From positions 1 to 14,857 of the forward strand of contig JAATVM010000107.1 in NCBI GenBank assembly GCA_014523495.1: a stretch of 14,857 nt of DNA, given 5' to 3'. Shown in pieces: positions 1 to 6,355 of the stretch. The notes below the pieces were generated by a model. It was not told where the DNA came from and did not search any database. It worked only from the letters and a program-made list of their open reading frames with translations. The stretch is from Nitrososphaerales archaeon TH1920. Lineage in GTDB: Archaea; Thermoproteota; Nitrososphaeria; Nitrososphaerales; Nitrososphaeraceae. Every line of letters begins with the position of its first letter. Position 1 is the first letter of the stretch. Both the position numbers and the translations under genes were made by a program.

Positions 1-6
1 AAATCA

Positions 7-930
7 TCAGGCTTTACTGAAATTACTTAATATGTAATTGGACAAAGTAATTTCGTCTTGTAAATTTTGCATGACTATATTTGTCTTGTATACATTGATG
101 CCTAGCTTGTTAATCTTATATTGATATTCGTCATCCATTCGAGAGATTACCAAATTTGATGCTATATCTTTGTAATATGATGCTATTCCGAATGGAGACG
201 ATTCCATACCCATTACTTGCATATATTTTGAGGCTGGGCCACTCAGTGGAGAATTGCCTACTATCGGGCTAACTGCGATTACACTATCCTTCTTTGATTC
301 AAGTTCCTTTCGTATTATTGGTAATGAAATTATTGGACCAATACTCGAAATTGGATTTCCGGGTGCTATTATTACTAATTCCGAATTCTTGATTGACTCA
401 ACTGCTCTACTATTTGCGGTTGCGGTTTCTATGCCCTTGTATCTAATATATGAAATATCTAACTCTGCATGATTTTTGACCCAAAATTCTTGAATATGCA
501 TTTCACCCTGCGAAGTTTCTATTCTAGTTTCAACGTGATCATCTGAGGCTGGTATAATTCTAGATGATATCGAGAATTTTTTTCGTATCCATTCTGTAAT
601 CCACGAAAGAGATTTTCCCTTATTCAAGAAGTTGGTTCTAACAATGTGTAGTGCAAGATCCTTGTCACCGATCTTAAACCAATTATCTTGTCCTAGTTTT
701 TTCAGTTGTTCCATAAACATAAAGGAATCGTCCATCACCCCCCATCCTCTCTTTTTATCCAAGATATAGGCCAATCCGTAAGTTATAGTGTCAATATCTG
801 GGCATATGTACAATCCATGAAACCAAATATTGTCAGCAATATTCGAAATTACAGTCAAATCATCCCTCATCTTTGATATCCCTCTTGCTAATTTTACGGA
901 GCCTGTTCCTCCAGCTAATAGTGTAATCAA
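7..930 (-). CDS. cofD: 2-phospho-L-lactate transferase CofD (coenzyme F420 biosynthesis)
   Basis: CofD family: transfers the phospholactyl (or related) moiety from its guanylyl donor to the deazaflavin Fo, making F420-0, a cytoplasmic step of coenzyme F420 synthesis. The 307-residue protein has the usual family length. It opens with the glycine-rich LLAGGTGSVKLARG (residues 4-17). It also shows the family block around residues 30-48, with GLYICPDIDT matching the usual GLxxxPDxDT. The usual NTxDD is NIADN here (30-34), so the second acidic residue is Asn. The APGNPISSIGPI stretch near residue 190 also fits. The start is TTG at 930-928, chosen because it places the glycine loop at the normal distance from the N-terminus. 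The gene diverges from the secreted-protein gene, and no other F420 gene is in the window. Identity is secure; the effect of the Asn substitution is unknown. Confidence 0.93.
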   Translation of the reverse strand: MITLLAGGTGSVKLARGISKMRDDLTVISNIADNIWFHGLYICPDIDTITYGLAYILDKKRGWGVMDDSFMFMEQLKKLGQDNWFKIGDKDLALHIVRTNFLNKGKSLSWITEWIRKKFSISSRIIPASDDHVETRIETSQGEMHIQEFWVKNHAELDISYIRYKGIETATANSRAVESIKNSELVIIAPGNPISSIGPIISLPIIRKELESKKDSVIAVSPIVGNSPLSGPASKYMQVMGMESSPFGIASYYKDIASNLVISRMDDEYQYKINKLGINVYKTNIVMQNLQDEITLSNYILSNFSKA

Positions 931-1076
931 GATAAAAGAACGATCTAGTTGGCTTTACAACTTTTTTAAATTTTCCTAAGCTGATATGATGATTTTGAAT
1001 GAAATAATTGTCTTGATAGATCATCCTGAATACTTTTATCAAATGAGCTAGAAAAAACCTGGTAGATTCGATAAAG

Positions 1077-1085
1077 ATTATAAAC
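1077..1085 (+). promoter_or_regulatory. TATA box of the secreted-protein gene (probable leaderless transcript)
   Basis: The sequence attataaac is centred about 27 bases before the GTG start at 1108. That spacing puts transcription initiation at or next to the start codon, the usual leaderless arrangement in these archaea. No ribosome binding site is visible between the two. This also supports GTG 1108 over the in-frame ATG at 1129. Confidence 0.6.
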
Positions 1086-1107
1086 AGGTTGAATCAGTCT
1101 CTACCCT

Positions 1108-2154
1108 GTGAATAGTTTCAGGTTCATTATGATTATTTTTTTGATAACATTCACAGTTTCTTCTATTGGTTCAAATGCTTATGCAGATCAAATGACAGCC
1201 GTCCTATCTCCTCAGCAAAATCAAGCAGAGCCAGTATTCACCGCCAGCCGGTTTATAACTTTACAATACGATCCCACAAGCGAACTAGCAAAAAAATTCG
1301 GTAACGTCAGTGAGGACTTCAAATTTAGAGCAAATAGTTCAACTCCTGGAATGTCAGAATTATTGTCAGGAATAAATAAGGATATAATCACAGAAAAGCA
1401 AAGCCCAATATTTATTGAAAATGGAACGATTGACTATAGTGCAAGTCTAAGAGGAAGCAGCGATAAGCTGACAATATCATATAAAGTAGTGTTTACGCCT
1501 ACCATAAGTGGTTTTACTCTTCCAAACAATAATTCAGGAGCAGCCTCATTGGTCGATCTAGATTGGAGAGGATTTTATACCTCACGGCCCCTTGAGCTTC
1601 AAGTACCTAATGTTGGTAATTTCAGTGTCAACTATCCATTGAGTTTACTTGAAATAAAGTATCCAGAGTTAGCACAGCAAGTGAATTCGACAGAAGCAAA
1701 TGAGATATTTAAAACACCATTGTTTAATTTTAAAGATATCGGTACTCCAATGGATCGCTGGCACTTTTTATTCGATCCCACTGGTAGCCAGGCATCTACA
1801 GCCGGTTCAGGATACCAGGAATTAGGAGGTGCTCGGGTAGTCTCAATCTATTCATTAGGTGAAAGTAGCTTTAGAGAAGGAGTCATGGAAGCAAAAGAAT
1901 CAGATGTAAAGGCAATAATCAATGGTACGAATGTAAACATTCATTCCAGTGATCCGCCACCTAGTGGGCAAATCCAAATTGCAGGTTTTGCAAGTGTATC
2001 TAAAACCGGAAACTCTGAAATTGCTTCTGTAACCGAAAATGCTCCGGAAGGAACTGCAACCGCAACAGGAGGATTTCCACAACAAGTACTTATAATACTT
2101 GCAGGCATGATGGCGGCAGTATCAGTATTTGTCTTGTGGAAAGCTAGGAAATAA
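1108..2154 (+). CDS. Secreted, C-terminally membrane-anchored protein of unknown function
   Basis: I do not recognise a named family. The 348-residue protein begins with a signal peptide: hydrophobic core at about residues 6-20 and a likely cleavage after NAYA at 26. It ends with one transmembrane helix (about 325-344) followed by the basic tail WKARK. This predicts a type I protein, with the bulk (27-324) outside the cell and a tiny cytoplasmic end. The exposed part is rich in Ser, Thr and Asn and carries seven N-glycosylation sequons (N66, N76, N105, N141, N171, N193, N272). No Cys is visible, and I see no catalytic motif or repeat. The start is GTG, fixed by the TATA box 27 bases upstream. 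It stands alone, divergent from cofD. A cell-surface or envelope role is likely; a specific function cannot be given. Confidence 0.8.
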   Translation: MNSFRFIMIIFLITFTVSSIGSNAYADQMTAVLSPQQNQAEPVFTASRFITLQYDPTSELAKKFGNVSEDFKFRANSSTPGMSELLSGINKDIITEKQSPIFIENGTIDYSASLRGSSDKLTISYKVVFTPTISGFTLPNNNSGAASLVDLDWRGFYTSRPLELQVPNVGNFSVNYPLSLLEIKYPELAQQVNSTEANEIFKTPLFNFKDIGTPMDRWHFLFDPTGSQASTAGSGYQELGGARVVSIYSLGESSFREGVMEAKESDVKAIINGTNVNIHSSDPPPSGQIQIAGFASVSKTGNSEIASVTENAPEGTATATGGFPQQVLIILAGMMAAVSVFVLWKARK

Positions 2155-2201
2155 ATCACATTAAATTTTTTATTCTCTAGTTGTAGGGGACAATCATCTT
2201 G

Positions 2202-2210
2202 CTTTATACT
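2202..2210 (+). promoter_or_regulatory. Possible TATA box for a small RNA at 2232
   Basis: The sequence ctttatact is centred about 26 bases before position 2232, the first base of a long hairpin. No open reading frame follows. The spacing is what an archaeal promoter would need to start a transcript exactly at the hairpin base. This is inference from spacing only. Confidence 0.35.
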
Positions 2211-2231
2211 CAAGTGAAAGTCCAAAATTGT

Positions 2232-2278
2232 TTGGTTAAGATGCCGATATTGTTCGTATATTGTAGCATATTAACCAA
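2232..2278 (+). ncRNA. Candidate small structured RNA or hairpin element
   Basis: The arms ttggttaagatgc (2232-2244) and gcatattaaccaa (2266-2278) pair over 13 positions with a single G-A mismatch. The stem continues inward after a two-base bulge (2264-2265), as cgatat (2245-2250) with atattg (2258-2263). The apical loop is 7 nt (2251-2257). In total there are about 18 pairs in 47 nt. A TATA-like box lies 26 bases upstream, and there is no long T run directly downstream. It lies about 80 nt past the secreted-protein stop. It could be a small RNA, a processing or termination structure for that mRNA, or a remnant of a mobile repeat. The pairing is seen directly; transcription is not shown. Confidence 0.4.
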
Positions 2279-2298
2279 GTTCATTGATCTGGTAATAT

Positions 2299-2313
2299 TA
2301 AGAAAATTTCTTA
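2299..2313. repeat. Perfect palindrome TAAGAAA-A-TTTCTTA
   Basis: Seven-base arms surround one central A, and pairing continues imperfectly outward to about 2293 and 2319. An AT-rich palindrome can be an operator or a hairpin-type terminator. It lies between the candidate small RNA and the 3' end of RNase P RNA, so it could end either transcript. No further assignment is possible. Confidence 0.35.
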
Positions 2314-2334
2314 TTATCAAAACCACTGCAATTT

Positions 2335-2365
2335 CAAGAATCCATCTACATTCCAATTATTCTTG
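2335..2365. repeat. Inverted repeat CAAGAAT / ATTCTTG
   Basis: The arms at 2335-2341 and 2359-2365 are perfect over 7 bases with a 17-base spacer. It lies 37 bases past the RNase P RNA 3' end, in the direction of that RNA's transcription, so it could fold in a 3' trailer. The element is short and AT-rich, so chance is a real possibility. Confidence 0.25.
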
Positions 2366-2401
2366 ATATCTTGGTGGTTGTACAAAACTTGAATGAAATG
2401 T

Positions 2402-2684
2402 GTTTGCTAGCCGTAACCCTCCTTTTGTTTTAAGTGGGATTCCACTGAGCGGTCAACCTGGGATCATACAGGAATGCTTAACCCATTTTGTCCTTGCTCC
2501 ACTCAGGTCGGCGGTTTCATTCCAGTATTGACATCTTCAGGTTATTCACCATCATCATCATTTTAATCAACTGGATTTCCTTTCTGTTCCGTTGCCAGGT
2601 GTCTCCACCTAATTATCGCTAATTTGAGAGCCTGTTATGAGGGAGGAGTTTCCTCTCTTTCGAGTGACCCACACGCTAGCTAAC
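2402..2684 (-). ncRNA. rnpB: RNase P RNA (catalytic RNA for tRNA 5' maturation)
   Basis: RNA subunit of RNase P, which removes 5' leaders from pre-tRNAs. Read on the minus strand, P1 pairs GUUAGCUAGC (2684-2675) with GCUAGCAAAC (2411-2402), nine pairs and one A-A mismatch. P2 pairs GUGGG (2672-2668) with CCCAC (2438-2434). A small CUC-GAAA-GAG hairpin sits at P3. The universal core follows: GAGGAAAC at 2656-2649; P4 as AAC-U-CCUCC (2650-2642) with GGAGG-GUU (2422-2415), including the conserved bulged U; AACAGAAA at 2588-2581; GGAGCAAG at 2500-2493; and ACAAAA in place of ACAGAA just before the 3' strand of P4. The length of about 283 nt suits an archaeal RNA. The ends are set by P1. A TATA box lies 27 bases upstream. 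The region is richer in G+C than its surroundings, as expected for structured RNA. Confidence 0.93.
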
Positions 2685-2706
2685 GTATTAAAATAAAGAC
2701 GACGAC

Positions 2707-2715
2707 TAAATAATC
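2707..2715 (-). promoter_or_regulatory. TATA box of the RNase P RNA gene
   Basis: On the minus strand gattattta is centred about 27 bases before 2684, the 5' end predicted independently from helix P1. The agreement supports both calls. Confidence 0.6.
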
Positions 2716-2869
2716 TTTTGTCATAATGGGAATAAGCCAAAAATGTAGGCATAATTTTAAATTAATTGATATTCACAAAAAGGACCCTCTATCTCGTTCA
2801 ACAACTCCGGAGTATCGACTAATTCATGTTACTACACATTCTATTTCTAAAATATTTTTGAGTGTGAGC

Positions 2870-3916
2870 CTAAGCGGCAAATTCCTTTTCAAGCATATCT
2901 CTTTTTTTACTTATTTGAAAAAGGGAATCAGTTTGTTCATATGCTTTATTCTTTGGTCTACCAAACATCATTGATTGAAACAGAAGGTGATTTTCAGGTA
3001 TTACAATACCTGTTTGGTCATCAGAGTAAAGGATTTTTAATGTATCATCATTTTTTCTCATCGCCTCCTCGTGGATGTGAACCATATTAGTATCGTCATG
3101 TTCAAAACCAAATTCATGTGCCTTATTTCTAATCTCGGCTGTACCTTTTGTCTTACCAAGAACAGCTACTCCAAATTCGTCATGATAAACATCTGATAAT
3201 GAATCAAAATAGGGAACTTTATCCTTGAATCTAATTGTCATGTGATGTAAGTGCATCATTCTTGACGGAACCTTATATGCTTCTACGTACAGTTTTACTG
3301 ATGGAAGGAACGATTTAACATCATCCTGATGATGTGGATTTTTCTCCCACTCTATGGAATCCTTGACTTCTTTTTTATCTTCCAAATCTGCCCATCTTCT
3401 GATTAAAGTAACATCATATCTTTGAATTTTATCACCAAATTTTTCAATCATAGGTTGCATTATTCTGCCCATCCCTGAAACATTACAGCTGCCCTGAATG
3501 ACATACTTTTGATTTGCTACTTTATCATAGTTGATCCTAGAATTGTGAATTATATCTGCAACCTTTTTTTCGCCAGTCCTGTCTTCGCCCCCTTGAAAAA
3601 TTGCATGTTTATTCATAGGCATATAGAAATTTACTTTATTGCTATAACCAAAGCCATCTTTCGCAGCATCTACTACAAGGTCAGATTCCTTAATTGCGTC
3701 TGAGATTGTGCCAGAAATATCATATCCCATTTCCCTAAAATTTGGTATCTTTTCATCAGGTACATAAACGGGAAATTTTTTTGCAAAGGCTTCATCTACT
3801 TTGTTATCTACAGAATATTTTCCTATCCCCACAAATTGAATTTCTTTGTCATGAGAAAATGCAGACGCAAGTCTCCTACCAATATTTCCATATCCATTTA
3901 TGAATACTCTTATCAT
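2870..3916 (-). CDS. gap: Glyceraldehyde-3-phosphate dehydrogenase, archaeal type II
   Basis: Phosphorylating GAPDH, interconverting glyceraldehyde 3-phosphate and 1,3-bisphosphoglycerate with NAD(P). In this autotrophic lineage it probably works mainly toward gluconeogenesis. Its 348 residues are close to the archaeal norm of about 340. The N-terminal Rossmann loop is FINGYGNIGRR (5-15). The catalytic Cys144 lies in GSCNVSGMGR (142-151), matching the archaeal SCNTTGL type rather than the bacterial SCTTN. The HLHHMTIRF segment (222-230) supplies the active-site His region. The ATG start at 3916 is immediately before the Rossmann strand. The gene is monocistronic and divergent from trpG across 208 bases. 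TATA-like AT-rich sequence lies about 28-40 bases upstream. Confidence 0.93.
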   Translation of the reverse strand: MIRVFINGYGNIGRRLASAFSHDKEIQFVGIGKYSVDNKVDEAFAKKFPVYVPDEKIPNFREMGYDISGTISDAIKESDLVVDAAKDGFGYSNKVNFYMPMNKHAIFQGGEDRTGEKKVADIIHNSRINYDKVANQKYVIQGSCNVSGMGRIMQPMIEKFGDKIQRYDVTLIRRWADLEDKKEVKDSIEWEKNPHHQDDVKSFLPSVKLYVEAYKVPSRMMHLHHMTIRFKDKVPYFDSLSDVYHDEFGVAVLGKTKGTAEIRNKAHEFGFEHDDTNMVHIHEEAMRKNDDTLKILYSDDQTGIVIPENHLLFQSMMFGRPKNKAYEQTDSLFQISKKRDMLEKEFAA

Positions 3917-4052
3917 TTCTCAATGTTCTTACTGGAAATAAAGGATTATTTAATGTATTATTAAATGATTTTTAGCCGTATCAAATTTTTAGCATCAAAG
4001 AATTTGACTTGTGGCAGATTAATTTTAAGAGGTAATCTATTTATGACCTATT

Positions 4053-4060
4053 TTATAAAC
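4053..4060 (+). promoter_or_regulatory. TATA box and Shine-Dalgarno of the trpG-trpD transcript
   Basis: The sequence ttataaac at 4053-4060 would start transcription near 4082, giving a leader of about 43 nt. A GGTG element at 4114-4117 lies 7 bases before the trpG ATG. This leadered layout differs from most genes here, which look leaderless. Confidence 0.45.
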
Positions 4061-4124
4061 ATTAAATATCTATACTGGTAAAATTAACATAACGAGATGA
4101 AATCATAAATCACGGTGTTTTGAT

Positions 4125-4715
4125 ATGAAAAAGATTTTGATAATTGATAATTATGATTCCTTTGTATATAATATTGCCCAATTATTTGGTAAACTTTCTA
4201 CTGAACCAGTTGTTTTTCGCAATGACAAACTTAGTATTAAAGATATAAAAAAAATGCAGCCAGATGGAATAGTGTTATCTCCAGGACCAGGACATCCTGC
4301 AGATAAGAAATCATTTGGAGTATGTGGAGACATTATCGAAACCATTGGACCAAAAATTCCTGTATTGGGTGTTTGTCTTGGGCATCAAGGAATAGTACAT
4401 GTTTATGGAGGCAAAGTTATTAATGCAAATGTAGTAAGACATGGAAAAACAAGCGAAATTAAATATTTGGATAAAGAATTATTTAGAAAACTTGCAAACC
4501 CATTTGTTGCAACAAGATATCATTCGCTTGTGGCATCGAGAGAAAATTTTCCTACGTGTTTAGAAGTAACTGCAATATCACTTGATGATCATGAGATTAT
4601 GGGTTTGAAACACAAAAAACATCCTATCTATGGTGTTCAATTTCATCCTGAATCCGTATTAACAAAAAATGGTTATCATATATTGGAAAACTTTATAGAT
4701 ATTCTGAAAAGATAA
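4125..4715 (+). CDS. trpG: Anthranilate synthase glutamine amidotransferase subunit TrpG
   Basis: Class I glutamine amidotransferase that supplies ammonia to TrpE for anthranilate, the first step of tryptophan synthesis. The 196-residue protein is a single domain of normal length. N-terminal ILIIDNYDSFVYNI (4-17) and LSPGPGHP (51-58) are family signatures. The catalytic triad is Cys84 in GVCLGHQ (82-88) with His174 and Glu176 in GVQFHPES (170-177). The stop overlaps the trpD ATG by one base (TAATG at 4713-4717), so the two are translationally coupled. No trpE lies next to it, so its partner must be encoded elsewhere. The same subunit may also serve aminodeoxychorismate synthase (PabA role), which sequence alone cannot exclude. 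Confidence 0.93.
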   Translation: MKKILIIDNYDSFVYNIAQLFGKLSTEPVVFRNDKLSIKDIKKMQPDGIVLSPGPGHPADKKSFGVCGDIIETIGPKIPVLGVCLGHQGIVHVYGGKVINANVVRHGKTSEIKYLDKELFRKLANPFVATRYHSLVASRENFPTCLEVTAISLDDHEIMGLKHKKHPIYGVQFHPESVLTKNGYHILENFIDILKR

Positions 4716-5785
4716 TGTCCACAGAATATCTACAACTACAAACAAGAAAAATATTAGCAAAGGAGAATATTGACGAAAGTGAATTTAGAAATTCAATAAA
4801 TCTTATCTTCTTAGATGAAATTTCTGATTCTACTATTGCTTCGTTCCTAACTGCATTAACATACAGAGGAGTTAGCTACAATGAATTAAGAATAATAAGA
4901 GAAATCATGATTAATCATGCTCATTCAATAACGCCTAGTGTAACCGGTCCACTCATAGATACTTGTGGTACTGGGGGTGACATGGCTAATTCCTTTAACA
5001 TAAGTACCGCTGCATCGATCGTTGCTTGTGCTTCTGGGATAAATGTTGCAAAACATGGGAACAGATCTGCTAGTGGAATGTTTGGCAGTGCAGATTTTTT
5101 TGAATATATAGGATTTAATTTAGATATTTCAGAGAAAGCAATAATTGATTCACTTGAAAGTATTGGGATCTCCTTCCTATATGCACCGAAATTTCATCCT
5201 CGATTGAAAAGGATATCTAGCATCAGAAAGCAGTTGGGGTTTAAGACTATCTTTAATATAATTGGACCCCTGTGTAATCCATGCACAAACATTACAGCTC
5301 AGGTGATAGGAATCTCTGATCCGAATTTTTTTGATCTTATTTCAAATGCAATGATTAAAACTAATATCAAAAAAATTATTCTTGTTCATTCCTTGGATGG
5401 GATGGATGAATTGTCAAATACAGCAAAAAATAATATGCTCATTCTGAAATCTGGCAAAATCGAAAGACATGAAGTAGATCCAAAATTATTGGACTTGAAG
5501 GTTGCAAAAAAAGAAGAGATTCAAGTGGGATCAATAGAGGATTCAGTAAAGACTACGTTACAAACAATTTATGGAAAGTCTACTAGAGCAAAAGAAGATA
5601 TTGTAATTCTTAATGCGTCAATTGCGTTAATTGCTGGCGAAAAAACGACTGACATTAATGATGGAATAAAAATGGCAAGAGAGTTAGTCAAATCTGAGAT
5701 TCCGAGAACTAGATTACGTGAACTAATATCTTCTTGTGGCAACGTTCAAAAATTGGATCTAATAGAGGAAAAATTTTCGCTATAG
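4715..5785 (+). CDS. trpD: Anthranilate phosphoribosyltransferase TrpD
   Basis: Joins anthranilate to PRPP, giving phosphoribosyl-anthranilate, the second step of tryptophan synthesis. The 356-residue protein has the family length. An N-terminal helical part (about 1-75) is followed by the PRPP and metal binding motifs: DTCGTGGD (82-89), FNIST (94-98), KHGNRSAS (113-120) and GSADFFE (124-130). Then HPRLKRISSIRKQLGFKTIF (161-180) and NIIGPLCNP (181-189) match the anthranilate-binding region. All key motifs look intact. The start ATG overlaps the trpG stop. The next gene downstream is convergent, so the transcript ends here and the remaining trp genes are outside the window. Confidence 0.94.
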   Translation: MSTEYLQLQTRKILAKENIDESEFRNSINLIFLDEISDSTIASFLTALTYRGVSYNELRIIREIMINHAHSITPSVTGPLIDTCGTGGDMANSFNISTAASIVACASGINVAKHGNRSASGMFGSADFFEYIGFNLDISEKAIIDSLESIGISFLYAPKFHPRLKRISSIRKQLGFKTIFNIIGPLCNPCTNITAQVIGISDPNFFDLISNAMIKTNIKKIILVHSLDGMDELSNTAKNNMLILKSGKIERHEVDPKLLDLKVAKKEEIQVGSIEDSVKTTLQTIYGKSTRAKEDIVILNASIALIAGEKTTDINDGIKMARELVKSEIPRTRLRELISSCGNVQKLDLIEEKFSL

Positions 5786-5835
5786 CTTGAAATAACGCCA
5801 TAAGTAAAAGAAAGTAAATTCCTTATATAATCAAG

Positions 5836-5858
5836 AACAAAAATATAAAAAAGAAATA
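5836..5858 (-). terminator. T-rich terminator after the zinc-ribbon gene
   Basis: Read on the minus strand, a T6 run and a T5 run (within ttcttttttatatttttg) begin about 8 bases past the stop at 5866. Archaeal RNA polymerase terminates at such T tracts. The trpD stop is at 5785, so this tract lies between two convergent genes. Confidence 0.45.
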
Positions 5859-5865
5859 TAGGATT

Positions 5866-6132
5866 TTATCGTCTTCTTGCTTTTGCCTTTGCCTTTGGTT
5901 TTGCCTTTGCCTTTGGTTTTGCCTTTGCCTTTGGTTTTGCCTTTGCCTTTGGTTTTGCCATGCCTTTCTTTACTGGTTTGCTAGGACCGCCACCGATCTT
6001 GAACATTTTGGTTCCACAAACTGAGCATGTTCCTCGAGTCGCAGGTCTTCCATTTTTCATAATAACTTGTGTTTCGCCTTTGATTTGCCTTTTTGCTTTA
6101 CATTTTACACAATAACCTTCAGTTGCCAACAT
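5866..6132 (-). CDS. Zinc-ribbon protein (DUF5679-like) with Lys/Ala/Pro repeat tail
   Basis: A small basic protein of 88 residues from the ATG at 6132; a TTG at 6138 would add two residues. The ATG fits better with the TATA box at 6152-6160. The N-terminal half is a four-Cys zinc ribbon, YCVKCKAKR then GTCSVCGTKMFKIG, with the sequence KNGRPATRG between the Cys pairs. This resembles the DUF5679 family known from archaea and Chloroflexi. The C-terminal half is built from four KPKAKA units ending in ARRR, very like the tail of linker histones or of bacterial HU/HupB variants. The tail is encoded by a perfect 18-base tandem repeat. Binding to nucleic acid is a fair inference from charge. The family has no established function that I know of. 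It lies 223 bases downstream of trmI but has its own promoter. Confidence 0.85.
   Translation of the reverse strand: MLATEGYCVKCKAKRQIKGETQVIMKNGRPATRGTCSVCGTKMFKIGGGPSKPVKKGMAKPKAKAKPKAKAKPKAKAKPKAKAKARRR
5881..5952. repeat. Four perfect 18-bp tandem repeats inside the zinc-ribbon gene
   Basis: The unit ttttgcctttgcctttgg occurs four times without a mismatch (5881-5898, 5899-5916, 5917-5934, 5935-5952), plus a 7-base partial copy. Each unit adds one KPKAKA hexapeptide to the encoded tail. A nested 6-base pattern (gccttt) is also visible. Perfect identity at synonymous sites points to recent slippage or recombination. Confidence 0.95.
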
Positions 6133-6355
6133 ATTCAAGTTTATGGTGGTTCCTTATAAGAATAGCTCTTTGACTGAATTCTATTGGGGGGTCTTATGAA
6201 TGTGGATATCCATGACCTACTCTGTGCAGTATTCCACACCAACGTTTACCATTTGTGACTAACTTTGCCATATGATTTATTTAAGTCCAGTCTCCATCAT
6301 ATTGTTCCCTTACTCGGTTATGATAACTGTTAATTTCTAATTTAATCAATTTTAT
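6133..6355. other. Gene-free spacer between trmI and the zinc-ribbon gene
   Basis: No credible ORF was seen; the longest ATG-led frame noted, at 6197, has only 20 codons. The minus strand holds the zinc-ribbon TATA box (cttataagg, 6152-6160), about 24 bases before ATG 6132. A hairpin is possible with GGTC/GACC (6190-6193 and 6214-6217) and ATG/CAT (6196-6198 and 6211-6213), around the palindrome tggatatcca. The middle of the spacer is less AT-rich than its edges, so an unrecognised RNA cannot be excluded. Confidence 0.4.

Noticed and set aside
860..1042. Minus-strand ORF of 60 codons upstream of and overlapping cofD
   Set aside because: Overlaps the cofD N-terminus in another frame and has no domain; the region is better explained as the cofD/secreted-protein divergent promoter.
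1900..2225. Minus-strand ORFs over the 3' end of the secreted-protein gene
   Set aside because: Shadow frames of a gene with clear signal peptide and membrane anchor; no supporting motif.
2537..2564. C/D-box-like pattern (TGATGA then CTGA) on the minus strand
   Set aside because: It lies inside the RNase P RNA, the repeated atg pattern is low complexity, and there is no room for a separate guide RNA.
2726..2974. Plus-strand ORF of 82 codons across the 3' end of gap
   Set aside because: More than 100 bases overlap the well-supported gap gene on the other strand, and the rest has no recognisable domain, promoter or ribosome site.
3948..3966. Inverted repeat ATTTAAT-gtatt-ATTAAAT in the gap/trpG spacer
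   Set aside because: Composed only of A and T in the arms and overlapping likely TATA sequence, so chance is the simplest explanation; not strong enough for an operator call.
5881..5952. Tandem repeats as a possible CRISPR array
   Set aside because: Units are contiguous without spacers, 18 bases long and in frame with a coding gene, so they are a coding minisatellite.
6197..6259. Short plus-strand reading frame of 20 codons in the trmI/zinc-ribbon spacer
   Set aside because: Too short, with no ribosome site or promoter at the right place and no similarity to a known small protein.
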